Shown here: in pieces, positions 25,258-33,905 of the stretch
How positions within the stretch are numbered: the first letter of the stretch is position 1
Layout: each line of letters opens with the position of its first letter
Assembly: GCF_002119665.1 (NCBI RefSeq)
Contig: NZ_CP021111.1
Coordinates: forward strand, 1,550,001 to 1,614,000
DNA: 64,000 nt
Origin: Bordetella genomosp. 13
GTDB taxonomy: Bacteria > Pseudomonadota > Gammaproteobacteria > Burkholderiales > Burkholderiaceae_B
Reading direction: 5' to 3'
Notes under the pieces: generated by a model
What the model was told of the DNA's origin: nothing
Seen by the model: only the letters and a program-made list of their open reading frames with translations
Databases searched by the model: none
Made by a program: the position numbers and the translations under genes

Positions 25258-26369
25258 CGGGCGCGATGGCCGATGCCGGGCTGCCGAAGGCCGCACCTGT
25301 CCGCGTCGCGGGGCGTGCGCCAGCGGCAAAGCCGCCGGTGCGCCGCATCGCGGTGTTCAGGGCGCTGCAGCTGGGCGACATGCTGTGCGCCGTTCCCGCG
25401 CTGCGCGCGCTGAGGAACGCCTGGCCGCACGCCGAGATCACGCTGATCGGGCTGGGCGACGGCGGCGATTTCCGGCGCCGCTTCAGCCGCTACATCGATG
25501 ACTGGATGCGCTTCCCGGGGTTGGACGCCTTTCCCGAGCAGCGCGCCGACGAAGCCGCACTGCCGGCCTTTTATGAGCACGCGCGCGCGCGGCGCTTCGA
25601 TCTGGCGCTGCAGATGCATGGCAGCGGGCAGCTGTCCAACGGCGTGGTGCGCAGGCTGGGCGCGCGGCAATGGATAGGCTTCATGCCGGCTGGCGGCATT
25701 CCCGAGGAGGGCGCGCGTGTCGCGTGGCCCGACGAGCTTCCGGAGCCTTTGCGGTACCTGAAGCTGGTGGAGGCCCTGGGCGTGCCGGCAGACGACCCGG
25801 CGCTCGAACTACCCCTGACCGGGGACGACTACGCGGAGTCGCGCGCGCTGTGCCGCGAGCACCGGCTGGCGCCGGCCCGCACCGTGCTGGTCCATCCCGG
25901 CGCGCGCCTGCGTTCGCGCCGCTGGCCGGTGGAGCGGTTCGGCGCCGTGGCGGCGGCACTGGCGAACGAGGGATGGCAGGTGGCCGTGACGGGCACGCGC
26001 GACGAGGCCGACATCGTGCGCACTACCATTGCCGCCTCGGGTATCGACGCCGTCGACCTGTGCAGCCGCACATCGTTGGGCGGGCTGGCCGCGCTGGCGG
26101 CGCAATGCAGGCTGGTGGTCTGCAACGACACGGGCATGTCGCACGTATGTGCGGCCGTGGGCGCGCCCAGCGTGGTGGTGGCCTCGGGCAGCGACGTGCG
26201 GCGATGGGCGCCGCTGGATGCGGACCGCCACAACGTGCTGTGGAAGGCTGTGCCATGCAGGCCGTGCGCCTATGAGGACTGCCCCATCGGCCATCCCTGC
26301 GCGCTGGGGGTGGAAGTGGATCAGGTGCTGGCAGCGGCGCGGCGGCGGCTGGGCGAGGAGGGCGCATGA
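25254..26369 (+). CDS. Glycosyltransferase family 9, second copy
   Basis: 371 residues. IAVFRALQLGDMLCAVPALRALR is the heptosyltransferase N-terminal motif. VLVHPGARLRSRRWPVERFG opens the donor domain, and VVCNDTGMSHVCAAVGAPSVVV is the GT9 signature. It ends with CRPCAYEDCPIGHPCALGV, a four-cysteine tail paralleling the other GT9 of this operon although the proteins are otherwise divergent. GCAGGAGG lies directly before the ATG at 25254, and both ends overlap neighbours by ATGA. Two GT9 enzymes suggest two heptose-like residues or two linkages. Confidence 0.9.
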   Translation: MTGAMADAGLPKAAPVRVAGRAPAAKPPVRRIAVFRALQLGDMLCAVPALRALRNAWPHAEITLIGLGDGGDFRRRFSRYIDDWMRFPGLDAFPEQRADEAALPAFYEHARARRFDLALQMHGSGQLSNGVVRRLGARQWIGFMPAGGIPEEGARVAWPDELPEPLRYLKLVEALGVPADDPALELPLTGDDYAESRALCREHRLAPARTVLVHPGARLRSRRWPVERFGAVAAALANEGWQVAVTGTRDEADIVRTTIAASGIDAVDLCSRTSLGGLAALAAQCRLVVCNDTGMSHVCAAVGAPSVVVASGSDVRRWAPLDADRHNVLWKAVPCRPCAYEDCPIGHPCALGVEVDQVLAAARRRLGEEGA

Positions 26370-27349
26370 GCGCTTCATCCCCGGCATTGCGGACTTCCGG
26401 CAGACGCCTGCGCGTGCTGACCTGGCACGTGCACGGCAACTACCTGTACGCGCTGACGCAGGCGCCGCACGATTTCTACGTGCCGGTGCGCGAGGACGGC
26501 CGTCCCGGCTACGGCGCGCCGGGTCCGCGCATACCGTGGGGCGCCAACGTACACCCCGTACCCGCCGAGCACGTGCGCGAACTGCAGCTGGACTGCGTGG
26601 TGTACCAGTCTAGGCAGAACCTGCGCGACGCATGGTCGCTGCTGACCCCGGCGCAGCAGGGCCTGCCGTGCGCGTACATCGAGCACAATCCGCCCGAGCC
26701 GCATCCTACCGACACCGTCCACCCGTTCTGCCATCCGCGCGGAGTCCTGGTCCACGTTACGCATCACAACGCGCAGATGTGGGACCGTTCGGGCGTGCCG
26801 GTGCGCGTCATCGAGCATGGCGTGCTGCCTCCCCCCGACGTGCGGTATCGCGGCGAACTGGACCGCGGCATCGCGGTGGTGAACCATCTGGCGCGCCGCG
26901 GCCGCCGGCTGGGCGCGGACCTGTATGCGCAGATGGCGGCCGAGGTGCCGCTGGACCTGATCGGCATGGAGTCCGAGGCCTGCGGCGGCCTTGGCGAGGT
27001 GGCCAATATGGAGGTGGCGGCCTTCATGGCGCGCTACCGCTTCTATTTCAGCCCTATCCGCTACGGCAGCCTGAGCCTGTCGTTGGTGGAGGCCATGTTG
27101 TGCGGCATACCGGTCATCGGCTTTGCGACGACCGAACTGCCCTCGGTGATTTCCAGCGGCGTCAATGGCTACGTCGACAGCAGTCCGAAGCGCCTCGCCG
27201 ATGCGGCCCGCATGCTGATCGAGCAGCCCGAAGTCGCGCGCAGCTGGGGCGTGGAGGCCCGCCGTACGGCCTTGCAGCGCTTTTCCATCGAACGATTCTC
27301 GGCCGACTGGTGCGAGCTGTTCGATGATCTGACGGGAGACGGACGATGA
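26366..27349 (+). CDS. Glycosyltransferase, GT4-like GT-B
   Basis: 327 residues, short for GT4 (usually 360-420). The N-terminal half ([19 protein letters not shown]) resembles acceptor domains. The C-terminal half has the donor site in [21 protein letters not shown], where the usual E-P-x-G-x-x-x-x-E motif has lost its first Glu. [16 protein letters not shown] follows as in GT4 enzymes. Loss of the first Glu is common in divergent members and does not by itself mean inactivity. The operon position and ATGA overlaps on both sides support a real role in the pathway. Confidence 0.85.
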   Translation: MSASSPALRTSGRRLRVLTWHVHGNYLYALTQAPHDFYVPVREDGRPGYGAPGPRIPWGANVHPVPAEHVRELQLDCVVYQSRQNLRDAWSLLTPAQQGLPCAYIEHNPPEPHPTDTVHPFCHPRGVLVHVTHHNAQMWDRSGVPVRVIEHGVLPPPDVRYRGELDRGIAVVNHLARRGRRLGADLYAQMAAEVPLDLIGMESEACGGLGEVANMEVAAFMARYRFYFSPIRYGSLSLSLVEAMLCGIPVIGFATTELPSVISSGVNGYVDSSPKRLADAARMLIEQPEVARSWGVEARRTALQRFSIERFSADWCELFDDLTGDGR

Positions 27350-28350
27350 GTCGACAGAATGGGCGGGACCGCAGGCGCGTGCTGGTGACCGGCGGAGCGG
27401 GATTCCTGGGATCGCACCTGTGCGAGCGCCTGCTGGACGAGGGCCACGAGGTGCTGTGCCTGGACAATCTGCAGACCGGCGCGCTGCGCAACGTGCGCGG
27501 ACTGATGGGCAGGCCGGGCTTCACGCTGCTGCGCCAGGACGTGACCGACGGCATGGCGCTGCAGGTGGATCGCATCTACAACCTGGCCTGCCCGGCGTCG
27601 CCCGTTCACTACCAGGCCGACGCGATCGGCACCACGCGCACTTGTGTGCTGGGCGCGATGCAGGTGCTGGAACTGGCCCAGCGCACCGGCGCCCGCGTGC
27701 TGCAGGCCTCCACCAGCGAGGTGTACGGCGATCCGCTGGAACATCCGCAGCGCGAGACCTACCACGGCAACGTCAATCCGATCGGGCCGCGTGCCTGCTA
27801 CGACGAGGGCAAGCGCTGCGCGGAGACCCTGTTCACGCTGTACCAGCGCGCGGGAGTCTCGGTGCGCATCGCCCGCATCTTCAATACCTATGGCCCGCGC
27901 ATGGCGCCCAACGACGGCCGGGTCGTGTCCAACTTCATCGTGCAGGCGCTGCAGGGCGAGCCGTTGACCATCTATGGCGACGGGCGCCAGACGCGGTCGT
28001 TCTGTTATGTGGACGACCTGATCGACGGGCTGGTGCGCCTGATGGAAAGTCCGCACGAGGACGCCGGACCGGTCAACCTGGGTAATCCGCACGAGATGAC
28101 CATGCTGGAGATCGCCGAGCGCATCAGCGACGCGGTGGGCAAGCCGCCCCAACTGGTGTTCCGCCCGCTGCCCGGAGACGACCCCACGCGCCGGCGGCCC
28201 GACATCGCGCTGGCGCGCCGCCTGCTGCAGTGGCAGCCGCGCGTCGACCCCGCCGAAGGCTTGACGCGCACCGTGCGCTACTTCGCGGAAGAACTGGGGC
28301 GCGGACGCTATGGATTGGCCGCACCCCATGCCGGCGCGGTGCGCGGATGA
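27346..28350 (+). CDS. NAD-dependent sugar-nucleotide epimerase, UDP-glucuronate decarboxylase (UXS)-like
   Basis: 334-residue extended SDR. The cofactor motif is [17 protein letters not shown]. The stretch [13 protein letters not shown], the catalytic Thr/Ser in [15 protein letters not shown], the YDEGKR catalytic pair and [10 protein letters not shown] are all hallmarks of UDP-xylose synthase, which converts UDP-glucuronate to UDP-xylose. [13 protein letters not shown] and [13 protein letters not shown] support the same branch. It would supply a pentose donor to one of the operon transferases (inference). It overlaps the upstream GT4 by ATGA and ends 53 bases before an opposing small gene. 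Confidence 0.88.
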   Translation: MSRQNGRDRRRVLVTGGAGFLGSHLCERLLDEGHEVLCLDNLQTGALRNVRGLMGRPGFTLLRQDVTDGMALQVDRIYNLACPASPVHYQADAIGTTRTCVLGAMQVLELAQRTGARVLQASTSEVYGDPLEHPQRETYHGNVNPIGPRACYDEGKRCAETLFTLYQRAGVSVRIARIFNTYGPRMAPNDGRVVSNFIVQALQGEPLTIYGDGRQTRSFCYVDDLIDGLVRLMESPHEDAGPVNLGNPHEMTMLEIAERISDAVGKPPQLVFRPLPGDDPTRRRPDIALARRLLQWQPRVDPAEGLTRTVRYFAEELGRGRYGLAAPHAGAVRG

Positions 28351-28403
28351 TGCGCAAGTCGTGCCGGACGGCGGCCCGTGGCGAGCCGCCGCGCAATGCC
28401 AGG

Positions 28404-28679
28404 TCAGGCCGGGTCCCCTCCATTGCGGACCGGGTCCGGCCGGCTGTGGGACACGCCGGCCTCTTCCTCGTCGACGATGTCGTCCGGCGCGATGTCCGCC
28501 GGGCGTCCGCCGTGGCGCCGGTTCACGCTTTCGCGTTCGCCCGTGCCCTGGGCGTCGCTGTCGCTATCCATGTCCGGGGGAAGGTCGCTGGCCGAATCGG
28601 AAGAATCGCTGGGGCCGACGTTGGGGCGGACGGCGCCGTAGCGCAGCGACGAGAGATCGGGTTCCAGGAAGGGATTCAT
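28404..28679 (-). CDS. Small acidic hydrophilic protein, unknown
   Basis: 91 residues, strongly acidic and Ser/Asp-rich (SDSSDSASDLPPDMDSDSD, then DDIVDEEEAG), with no hydrophobic segment and few secondary-structure formers; it is probably disordered. AAGGAG lies about 6 bases before the ATG at 28679, which argues for a real gene. It opposes the sugar-assembly genes on both sides and is divergent from the PIG-L gene. No family recognised. Confidence 0.6.
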   Translation of the reverse strand: MNPFLEPDLSSLRYGAVRPNVGPSDSSDSASDLPPDMDSDSDAQGTGERESVNRRHGGRPADIAPDDIVDEEEAGVSHSRPDPVRNGGDPA

Positions 28680-28799
28680 GGCTGCTCCTTAGTCTTTGCA
28701 TGTCGCCGGCTCTGCCGGCGCAATCCCTGGCAGCAAGCCGCATGCCCGATGCCTGTCTTGTTGCCGGTCCCGCCCATCGCCGCCTGACGAATTCACGCC

Positions 28800-29498
28800 A
28801 TGGACCATACCGCCCGCCTGTTGGTGATCTCTCCGCATTACGACGATGCCGTGCTGGGTTGCGGCGATCTGCTGGCGGCCACGCCCGGCGCCACGGTGCT
28901 TACGGTGTGTTCCGGCGTGCCGCCCGCGGACGCGCCGCTGCCGCAGTGGGACCGCGAATGCGGATACCGCCGGCCGCACGAGGCCATGCTGGCGCGCGAG
29001 CGCGAAGACAGTCTGGCCCTCGCGGCGCTGAACGCCCATGCCTTGCGCCTGGGCGTGCTGGACAGCCAGTATGGCGGCCCGCTGGACGTCGCCGAGTTGC
29101 GGCATCTGCTGGCAGGCGCCTTGGCGCAACTGAGGCCGCGCCAGGTCTACATCCCCCTGGGCCTGTTCCACGACGACCACATCCGGATCTCCGATGCGCT
29201 GCTCGATCTGTATGCCGGCCAGCAGGACGGCGCGGCGTGGCACGCCTATGAGGAAGCGCTGTATCGCTGCAAGCCGGGCCTGCTGCAGAAGCGACTGGCC
29301 CGGCTGCTCGACAGCGGGGTGCAGGCCACGCCACAACCGGGCCCGCCTGGCGCGGGCGAGCGCAAGGCCGAGGCCGTGCGCGCCTACGCCAGCCAGTTGC
29401 GGCCGCTGGGCCTGGCCGACGGCGGGGGCGATCCGGCGCGGCCCGAGCGCTATTGGCTGCTGGAACGCCTGCCGCGCGCCGACGGAGCCCGGTCGTGA
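28800..29498 (+). CDS. PIG-L family deacetylase
   Basis: 232 residues of the LmbE/PIG-L fold. The N-terminal ISPHYDDAVLGCG is the PHxDD zinc motif, and FHDDHIRISDA supplies the later His of the metal site. The family removes N-acetyl groups from GlcNAc or GlcNAc-inositol (as MshB and BshB do). Here it would deacetylate an amino sugar in the glycan or glycoside made by the operon (inference). It is followed by a GT2 with a one-base TGATG overlap. The ATG at 28800 has no strong ribosome site. Confidence 0.88.
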   Translation: MDHTARLLVISPHYDDAVLGCGDLLAATPGATVLTVCSGVPPADAPLPQWDRECGYRRPHEAMLAREREDSLALAALNAHALRLGVLDSQYGGPLDVAELRHLLAGALAQLRPRQVYIPLGLFHDDHIRISDALLDLYAGQQDGAAWHAYEEALYRCKPGLLQKRLARLLDSGVQATPQPGPPGAGERKAEAVRAYASQLRPLGLADGGGDPARPERYWLLERLPRADGARS

Positions 29499-30382
29499 TG
29501 CCTGAGCAACCCGGGCCGATCCGGCCCGCCGCGCCGCGGGTCTCCATCGTCGTGCTCACGTACAACCGCTGCGCCGAGGTCCTGCGCACGCTAGAGCGCC
29601 TGCGCGCCCGCTATCCGGCTCATCCCCTCATCGTCGTGGACAACGCCAGCACGGACGGCACCGCGGACGCGGTGGCCCGGCGCTTCCCCGACGTGCAGGT
29701 GCTGCGCGCCCCGGTCAACGAGGGCGCCGCCGGCCGCAATCGCGGCTGTCTTGCGGCGCGCACGCCCTACGTGGCGTTCTGCGACGACGACACGTGCTGG
29801 GAAGCCGGCGCCCTGGAGCGCGCGGAGCAGGCCTTCGACGCATGGCCCGAGCTGGGACTGGTCAGCGGGCGGGTCCGCGTCGGAGAAGCTGGACGCGTCG
29901 ATCCCACCTGCGAACTGATGGCGGCCAGCCCGCTGCCTGGGCTGCCGGGCGTGGGTCCGGGCCTGGTCGGTTTCATGGCGGGCGCGTGCGTAGTGCGGCG
30001 CGAGGCGTTCCGGCAGGCCGGCGGCTACTGGCCGCCGCTGTTCATCGGCGGCGAAGAGGGCCTGCTGGCGCTGGACCTGCTGCGTTCCGGCTGGCGCATC
30101 GTCTACGCCGCGGACGTCGTTACCTGGCATTGGCCGTCGGCCCTGCGCGACGCGCCCAGGCGCCGCAGCCTGCTGGCGCGCAACGCGGTGTGGCTGGCTT
30201 GGATGCGTTTGCCCGCGGGCGCGGCGTGGCAGCGCACGCGCGAGGTGCTGTCCGCTCATTCGGGCCGGGCCAGGCTGATATTGCTGGCGCAGATACTGCC
30301 CGGCCTGCCGCGGGCACTCGTCCGGCGCAGTGTGGTGCCGCCCACCGTGCTGGAGCAGCTGGCCGCGGTAGCCCAAGCGTAG
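29498..30382 (+). CDS. Glycosyltransferase family 2, second copy
   Basis: 294 residues. The N-terminal VSIVVLTYNRCAEVLRTL, donor-binding VVDNASTDGT and metal site YVAFCDDDTCW are GT2 features. PLFIGGEEGLLALDLLRSGW corresponds to the ED acceptor loop. Close relatives are found among rhamnosyl- and other inverting transferases. The C-terminal segment (about 225-280) is mildly hydrophobic and may be membrane-associated. The ATG at 29498 overlaps the PIG-L stop (TGATG); a GTG at 29495 is an alternative. Its stop codon lies inside the terminator hairpin shared with the opposing CinA-like gene. Confidence 0.88.
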   Translation: MPEQPGPIRPAAPRVSIVVLTYNRCAEVLRTLERLRARYPAHPLIVVDNASTDGTADAVARRFPDVQVLRAPVNEGAAGRNRGCLAARTPYVAFCDDDTCWEAGALERAEQAFDAWPELGLVSGRVRVGEAGRVDPTCELMAASPLPGLPGVGPGLVGFMAGACVVRREAFRQAGGYWPPLFIGGEEGLLALDLLRSGWRIVYAADVVTWHWPSALRDAPRRRSLLARNAVWLAWMRLPAGAAWQRTREVLSAHSGRARLILLAQILPGLPRALVRRSVVPPTVLEQLAAVAQA

Positions 30383-30407
30383 CCGCGGGCGCCTTGCGCG
30401 GCTACGC
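30377..30407. terminator. Bidirectional terminator-like hairpin between convergent GT2 and CinA-like genes
   Basis: An 11-bp perfect stem (30377-30387 with 30397-30407) closes a 9-base loop and contains the stop codons of both convergent genes. No T-run follows on either side, so it may act with Rho or only protect 3' ends. Confidence 0.6.
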
Positions 30408-30959
30408 CGTCGTGGGCGGCGGTTCGGCGTCCGCGTGCATCGCGTGATAGTGCGCGATGCGCGACAGGGCGTACAGCGCACTGGCGCGGCGCACCGCCGC
30501 GCGGTTGCCCGGAAAACGCCGCGTCTCGGTATGCAGCACCTGCCTGGCTTGCTCGCCATCGCCGCCCAGCTTGAACAGCCATGCGTAGCATTGAGTCCCG
30601 GGCTCCACGCCGGTGCCGCCGCTGTCGGCGACTCCCGTGTTGGACACGACGACGTTGGCCCGGCTGTGCCGCGCGGCGCCTTCCGCCATGGCGCGCGCCA
30701 CCGGTTCGCTCGTCAGATTGTTCTGCTCCAGCACGTCGTCGGGCACGTCCAGGCAACGTTTCTTGGCTTCCACCGAATAGGTCGTGAAGGCGCAGTCCAG
30801 CAGTTGCCCCGCGCCGGGGATGTCGGCCAGCAGGCTGGCGATCATGCCGGCCGTACACGACTCGGCCGTGGCCAGCATCAGGTCGTGCTCGCGGAGATAC
30901 CCCGCCAATGCCTGGAGGTCTTCCAGTTCGACGGACGTCAATGTGTTTTCAGCTTTCAT
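30402..30959 (-). CDS. CinA C-terminal-domain protein (PncC-like nicotinamide-nucleotide amidase family)
   Basis: 185 residues consisting only of the CinA C-terminal (PncC) domain. MLATAESCTAGMIASLLADIPGAGQLL carries the nucleophile Ser and the Thr-Ala-Gly motif. TYSVEAKKRCLDVP and TGVADSGGTGVEPGTQCYAW follow the family pattern, with an altered spacing in the usual TGIAGPGG loop. PncC deamidates NMN in pyridine nucleotide recycling; short CinA paralogues near stress genes may have another substrate, and the loop change fits this. The ATG at 30959 overlaps the hydrolase gene by 11 bases. A GTG at 30965 is an alternative start. Confidence 0.85.
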   Translation of the reverse strand: MKAENTLTSVELEDLQALAGYLREHDLMLATAESCTAGMIASLLADIPGAGQLLDCAFTTYSVEAKKRCLDVPDDVLEQNNLTSEPVARAMAEGAARHSRANVVVSNTGVADSGGTGVEPGTQCYAWLFKLGGDGEQARQVLHTETRRFPGNRAAVRRASALYALSRIAHYHAMHADAEPPPTTA

Positions 30960-31701
30960 GGCCACCCACCCGTGCGCCGATCACCATCTCGGTGATCCAG
31001 CCATTGAGAATCGAGGTATAGGCCTGCTGCGCGGTCTTGTCGGTCAGGCCATGATCGGCTCCGTCCAGCCGCCGATGAGTCATGGAGCGCGCGGCCATGA
31101 AGGCGTTGCGGTAGCTCATGATCGTGGCATGCGGGATGAAGTCGTCGTGTTCGGCCTCCACGACGAGCACGTCGCCGCGAAAGGCCTCGCAGGCGCTCAG
31201 CGCCCGGTTGTCGGAAGGCAGGACAGGCCCCTGCCGGAAAGCCTGCAGCCTGCCGCGGTCGAATCCCGCCTTGGGCAGGCCCCAGGTGTCGTCCTGGTAC
31301 AGCGCCGGCACGTGCAGCGCCAGCCAGCGCACCGGCCGCATGGCGGTCAGGATGGCGGCCAGATAGCCGCCGTAGCTGCTGCCCACCACGGCGATTGCGG
31401 AGGGGTCCACCTCCGGATAGGCGACCAGCCGCTCGTAGGCCTGCAGCACATCCTTCAGATTGTCTTCCGGCGAAACCTCTTTCTGCTGCGCCTCGGTCGC
31501 GCCGTGCCCACGCAGGTCGAACGTCAGGCACACGCAGCCCAGCCCCGCCACGCCGCGGGCGCGCTTCAGGTCGAAGCGCTGGCTGCCGCCCCAGCCGTGC
31601 ACGAAAAGCACGCCGGGGATCTTCGCGGCCGGTGCCAGCAGGGTGCCGTCGAGTTCCTGGTTGTCGACGGGGATGCGGATCTCTTCACTCTGCGCCGCCA
31701 T
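30949..31701 (-). CDS. Alpha/beta hydrolase (dienelactone hydrolase/prolyl-oligopeptidase-like)
   Basis: 250 residues, cytoplasmic. FVHGWGGSQ forms the oxyanion region, FDLRGHG follows strand 4, and VVGSSYGGYLAAIL is the nucleophile elbow (G-x-S-x-G). Catalytic Asp and His are likely in EAEHDDFIPHA and DGADHGL. The natural ester or acyl substrate is unknown. The start at 31701 overlaps the DUF3182 gene by 17 bases; the frame upstream is a shadow. The order DUF3182-hydrolase-CinA suggests one functional unit. Confidence 0.88.
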   Translation of the reverse strand: MAAQSEEIRIPVDNQELDGTLLAPAAKIPGVLFVHGWGGSQRFDLKRARGVAGLGCVCLTFDLRGHGATEAQQKEVSPEDNLKDVLQAYERLVAYPEVDPSAIAVVGSSYGGYLAAILTAMRPVRWLALHVPALYQDDTWGLPKAGFDRGRLQAFRQGPVLPSDNRALSACEAFRGDVLVVEAEHDDFIPHATIMSYRNAFMAARSMTHRRLDGADHGLTDKTAQQAYTSILNGWITEMVIGARVGGHES

Positions 31702-32821
31702 ACTCGGTAATCCTCCCGGATTTGGAAATGAAGCCCACGGCGCTGTCGCGGCCATGGAAGACGAGGGCCTCGTCGGGCGGGCAGGGATGCTCGGAGCCAT
31801 AGCGTTCGCACGTCTGCGCCGTGACGCTGCGCAGGGCGGGATCGCTCTTGAAGGCCTCGAGCGCCGCGATCTCGGCGATGCTGGCGCCGCCGGCGCGCCA
31901 CGATTGCTCCAGCACGCCCATGCGGCGGACGTTGTCTGCGTGGCTGCCCAGTGCCACGTCGTAGTTGCGGCGCGACGCCAGCAGGCCGGGGTAGTGCCGC
32001 TGGACGCAGGCGTCGTAATGCCGGGCCAGCCGCACCGCCTCCCGTTCGTCGTCCGACAGCTTCGCGGCCAGCAGATCGTCGTAGCCGCCGCGCACCACCC
32101 TCAGCGTCGAGCCGCCGTACACCGACGCGCCGCCGTTGTCCCTGGTCAGTTCCTGCGTGCCCACGTAGGCGGCCTGCAGCCCGGGAATCCTCACCGTCCC
32201 GACGCTGTAGGTCCGCACCTCGCCTTCCAGGTTCGATTCGAGCACCAGGCCGTGCGCGCGCACGTCGGCCGCGTCGTAGCCCGCCAGCGCGGCGCGCAGC
32301 TGCGCCGCATTGCGGACCACGGTCTGCCCGCGGCCCGCCGTGGCCTCGGGCAGCTTCAGCCGTATCGCCCCGTCGCGCAGCAGCGCCACGCCGGCGGCCT
32401 CCGCGTCCTGCAGCGAAAATGCGGTGTATCCCGGCAGCACGGCCTCGCCCAGTTCGCTCCCCAGGCTGTCCGCCCACCCCTTGGGGCGAGCGGAGTGGGC
32501 CCCGTATACGCCGTGCGAGATCGCCTTGGTCGCGACATAGGCATGCGGCACCACGCCGCCGTAAAGCTGGTGGTCCGCCGTGATGCCGAGGGCCTCCGCC
32601 TGGCCGCCGCCTACCAGCGTCAGCGCCGGCACGTAGTAAATGCGCCGGCCGGCCAGCCTGGCGGCGTCGTAATCGGCGTAGTCCGCATCCAGCAAAGCGG
32701 CCAGGCGGCGCGCCAGGGCGCAGTGGCTTGCGATCTCGTGCTCGGAGGCGGTGGGACGCCGCGGATGGGCCACGGCGACGTGGACCGCGTCGCGCTCGTT
32801 CAAGGAAATGGTTGTTGTCAT
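31685..32821 (-). CDS. DUF3182-like protein, possibly ATP-grasp-type
   Basis: 378 residues. I recognise it as resembling DUF3182, an uncharacterised proteobacterial family. The middle part (about 95-260) reads like a remote ATP-grasp domain: GAIRLKLPEATAGRGQTVV suggests the Lys and Gly-rich nucleotide loop, GLVLESNLEGEVRTYSVGTV resembles the E-x-E metal region, and VYGGSTLRVVRGG follows. The beginning (VAHPRRPTASEHEIASHCALARRLA) and the GVVPHAYVATKAISHGV segment have no known role. If it is a ligase, it would join an acid to an amine or thiol with ATP (inference). It lies 49 bases after ybhN and overlaps the hydrolase by 17 bases. Confidence 0.75.
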   Translation of the reverse strand: MTTTISLNERDAVHVAVAHPRRPTASEHEIASHCALARRLAALLDADYADYDAARLAGRRIYYVPALTLVGGGQAEALGITADHQLYGGVVPHAYVATKAISHGVYGAHSARPKGWADSLGSELGEAVLPGYTAFSLQDAEAAGVALLRDGAIRLKLPEATAGRGQTVVRNAAQLRAALAGYDAADVRAHGLVLESNLEGEVRTYSVGTVRIPGLQAAYVGTQELTRDNGGASVYGGSTLRVVRGGYDDLLAAKLSDDEREAVRLARHYDACVQRHYPGLLASRRNYDVALGSHADNVRRMGVLEQSWRAGGASIAEIAALEAFKSDPALRSVTAQTCERYGSEHPCPPDEALVFHGRDSAVGFISKSGRITEYGGAE

Positions 32822-32870
32822 GCTCGCCTGCCGTAGTAGTGAACCGATATGCGCCGCGCCCGTTCGGCCG

Positions 32871-33905
32871 CTACGTCGAACGGCTGCGCTGGAGCGCGCG
32901 CACACCGCGCCTGGCCTCCAGCATCAGGTACGCCGTGCCGCCCAGGCAGAGCGGCAGCAGGGCGTACAGGGCGCGGTACACGAGGGCGGCGCCAAGCACC
33001 TGCACGGACGGCACCTGGCCCGCCAGCGCGCCCACGAAGATCGCCTCGGTCGTGCCCAGCCCGCCGGGGATGCGCACGATGATGGTCGCCATGCTGGTGC
33101 ACAGCAAGACGCCCAGCACCACGGGATACGGAATCCGCTGCTGCAGCAGCACGTACATGATGGCGCCCATCGTGCCCCAGGACACGATGGACATTGCGCA
33201 TTGGGCCAGGGCCAGTCGCCCGGAGGGCAGGGCGATGCGGTGGCCGCGTACGGTCCAGCTGCGGCGGCGCGAGCGCCAGCACACCGCGACGTACGCCACG
33301 CCGGCCATCAGCATCAGCACGCCGACCAGACGCAGCGCCATCCCGCCGATGTGCCAGGACTGGGGAATCGGGGTGACGCCGCTGGCGAACACCGCCCCGG
33401 CGATCCAGCAGTACCCGACCCAGTTCGTCGTCACGCTGAATCCGGTCAGGCGCAGGATGGCCGACCGCCTCAGGCCCAGCAGGTGGGCATACAGCCGCAG
33501 CCGCACCGCCAGGCCGCCGATCAGCACGCCCAGGTTCAGGTTCAGCGCATAACTGATGGTCGCGATGCCCAGCACGCGCCCCGCCGGCAGCCGCTGCGCG
33601 ATGTAGCGGCGCGCCAGCAGGTCGAAGCTGCCATATGCCACGTAGCCGACCACCACCAGGCCGGCGGCCACCAGCAGCGTCCCGGACGGGATCGAGCGCA
33701 CCGCCTGCATCACCGCGCGCCAGTCCACGTTGCGCGCGAGGTTGAACACCACGACGATGGCGAAGACCGCCACCAGCCAGATGAAGACCTTGAACACCTT
33801 GGACCAGCGGCGTTTGCGCCGGTCCTCGCGTCCCTTCCTGGGGGATGCGTCGGCGCGGCCTTCTCCTGGGTGGATGGTATCTTTCATGGCGTCGGCCGTG
33901 GTCAT
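32871..33905 (-). CDS. ybhN: YbhN/UPF0104 family membrane protein (lysylphosphatidylglycerol synthase TM-region family)
   Basis: 344 residues. After a basic N-terminus (RKGREDRRKRRWSK) there are about eight transmembrane helices, including FIWLVAVFAIVVVFNLA, GTLLVAAGLVVVGYVAYGSF and TMGAIMYVLLQQRIPYPVVL. The family motif RIPGGLGTTEAIFVGAL near residues 275-290 is well conserved. The aminoacyltransferase domain of MprF is absent, so flipping or transport of a lipid is likelier than lipid aminoacylation. Gene order YbhP-ClsB-YbhN is the same as in E. coli. It overlaps clsB by 4 bases. Confidence 0.9.
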   Translation of the reverse strand: MTTADAMKDTIHPGEGRADASPRKGREDRRKRRWSKVFKVFIWLVAVFAIVVVFNLARNVDWRAVMQAVRSIPSGTLLVAAGLVVVGYVAYGSFDLLARRYIAQRLPAGRVLGIATISYALNLNLGVLIGGLAVRLRLYAHLLGLRRSAILRLTGFSVTTNWVGYCWIAGAVFASGVTPIPQSWHIGGMALRLVGVLMLMAGVAYVAVCWRSRRRSWTVRGHRIALPSGRLALAQCAMSIVSWGTMGAIMYVLLQQRIPYPVVLGVLLCTSMATIIVRIPGGLGTTEAIFVGALAGQVPSVQVLGAALVYRALYALLPLCLGGTAYLMLEARRGVRALQRSRST

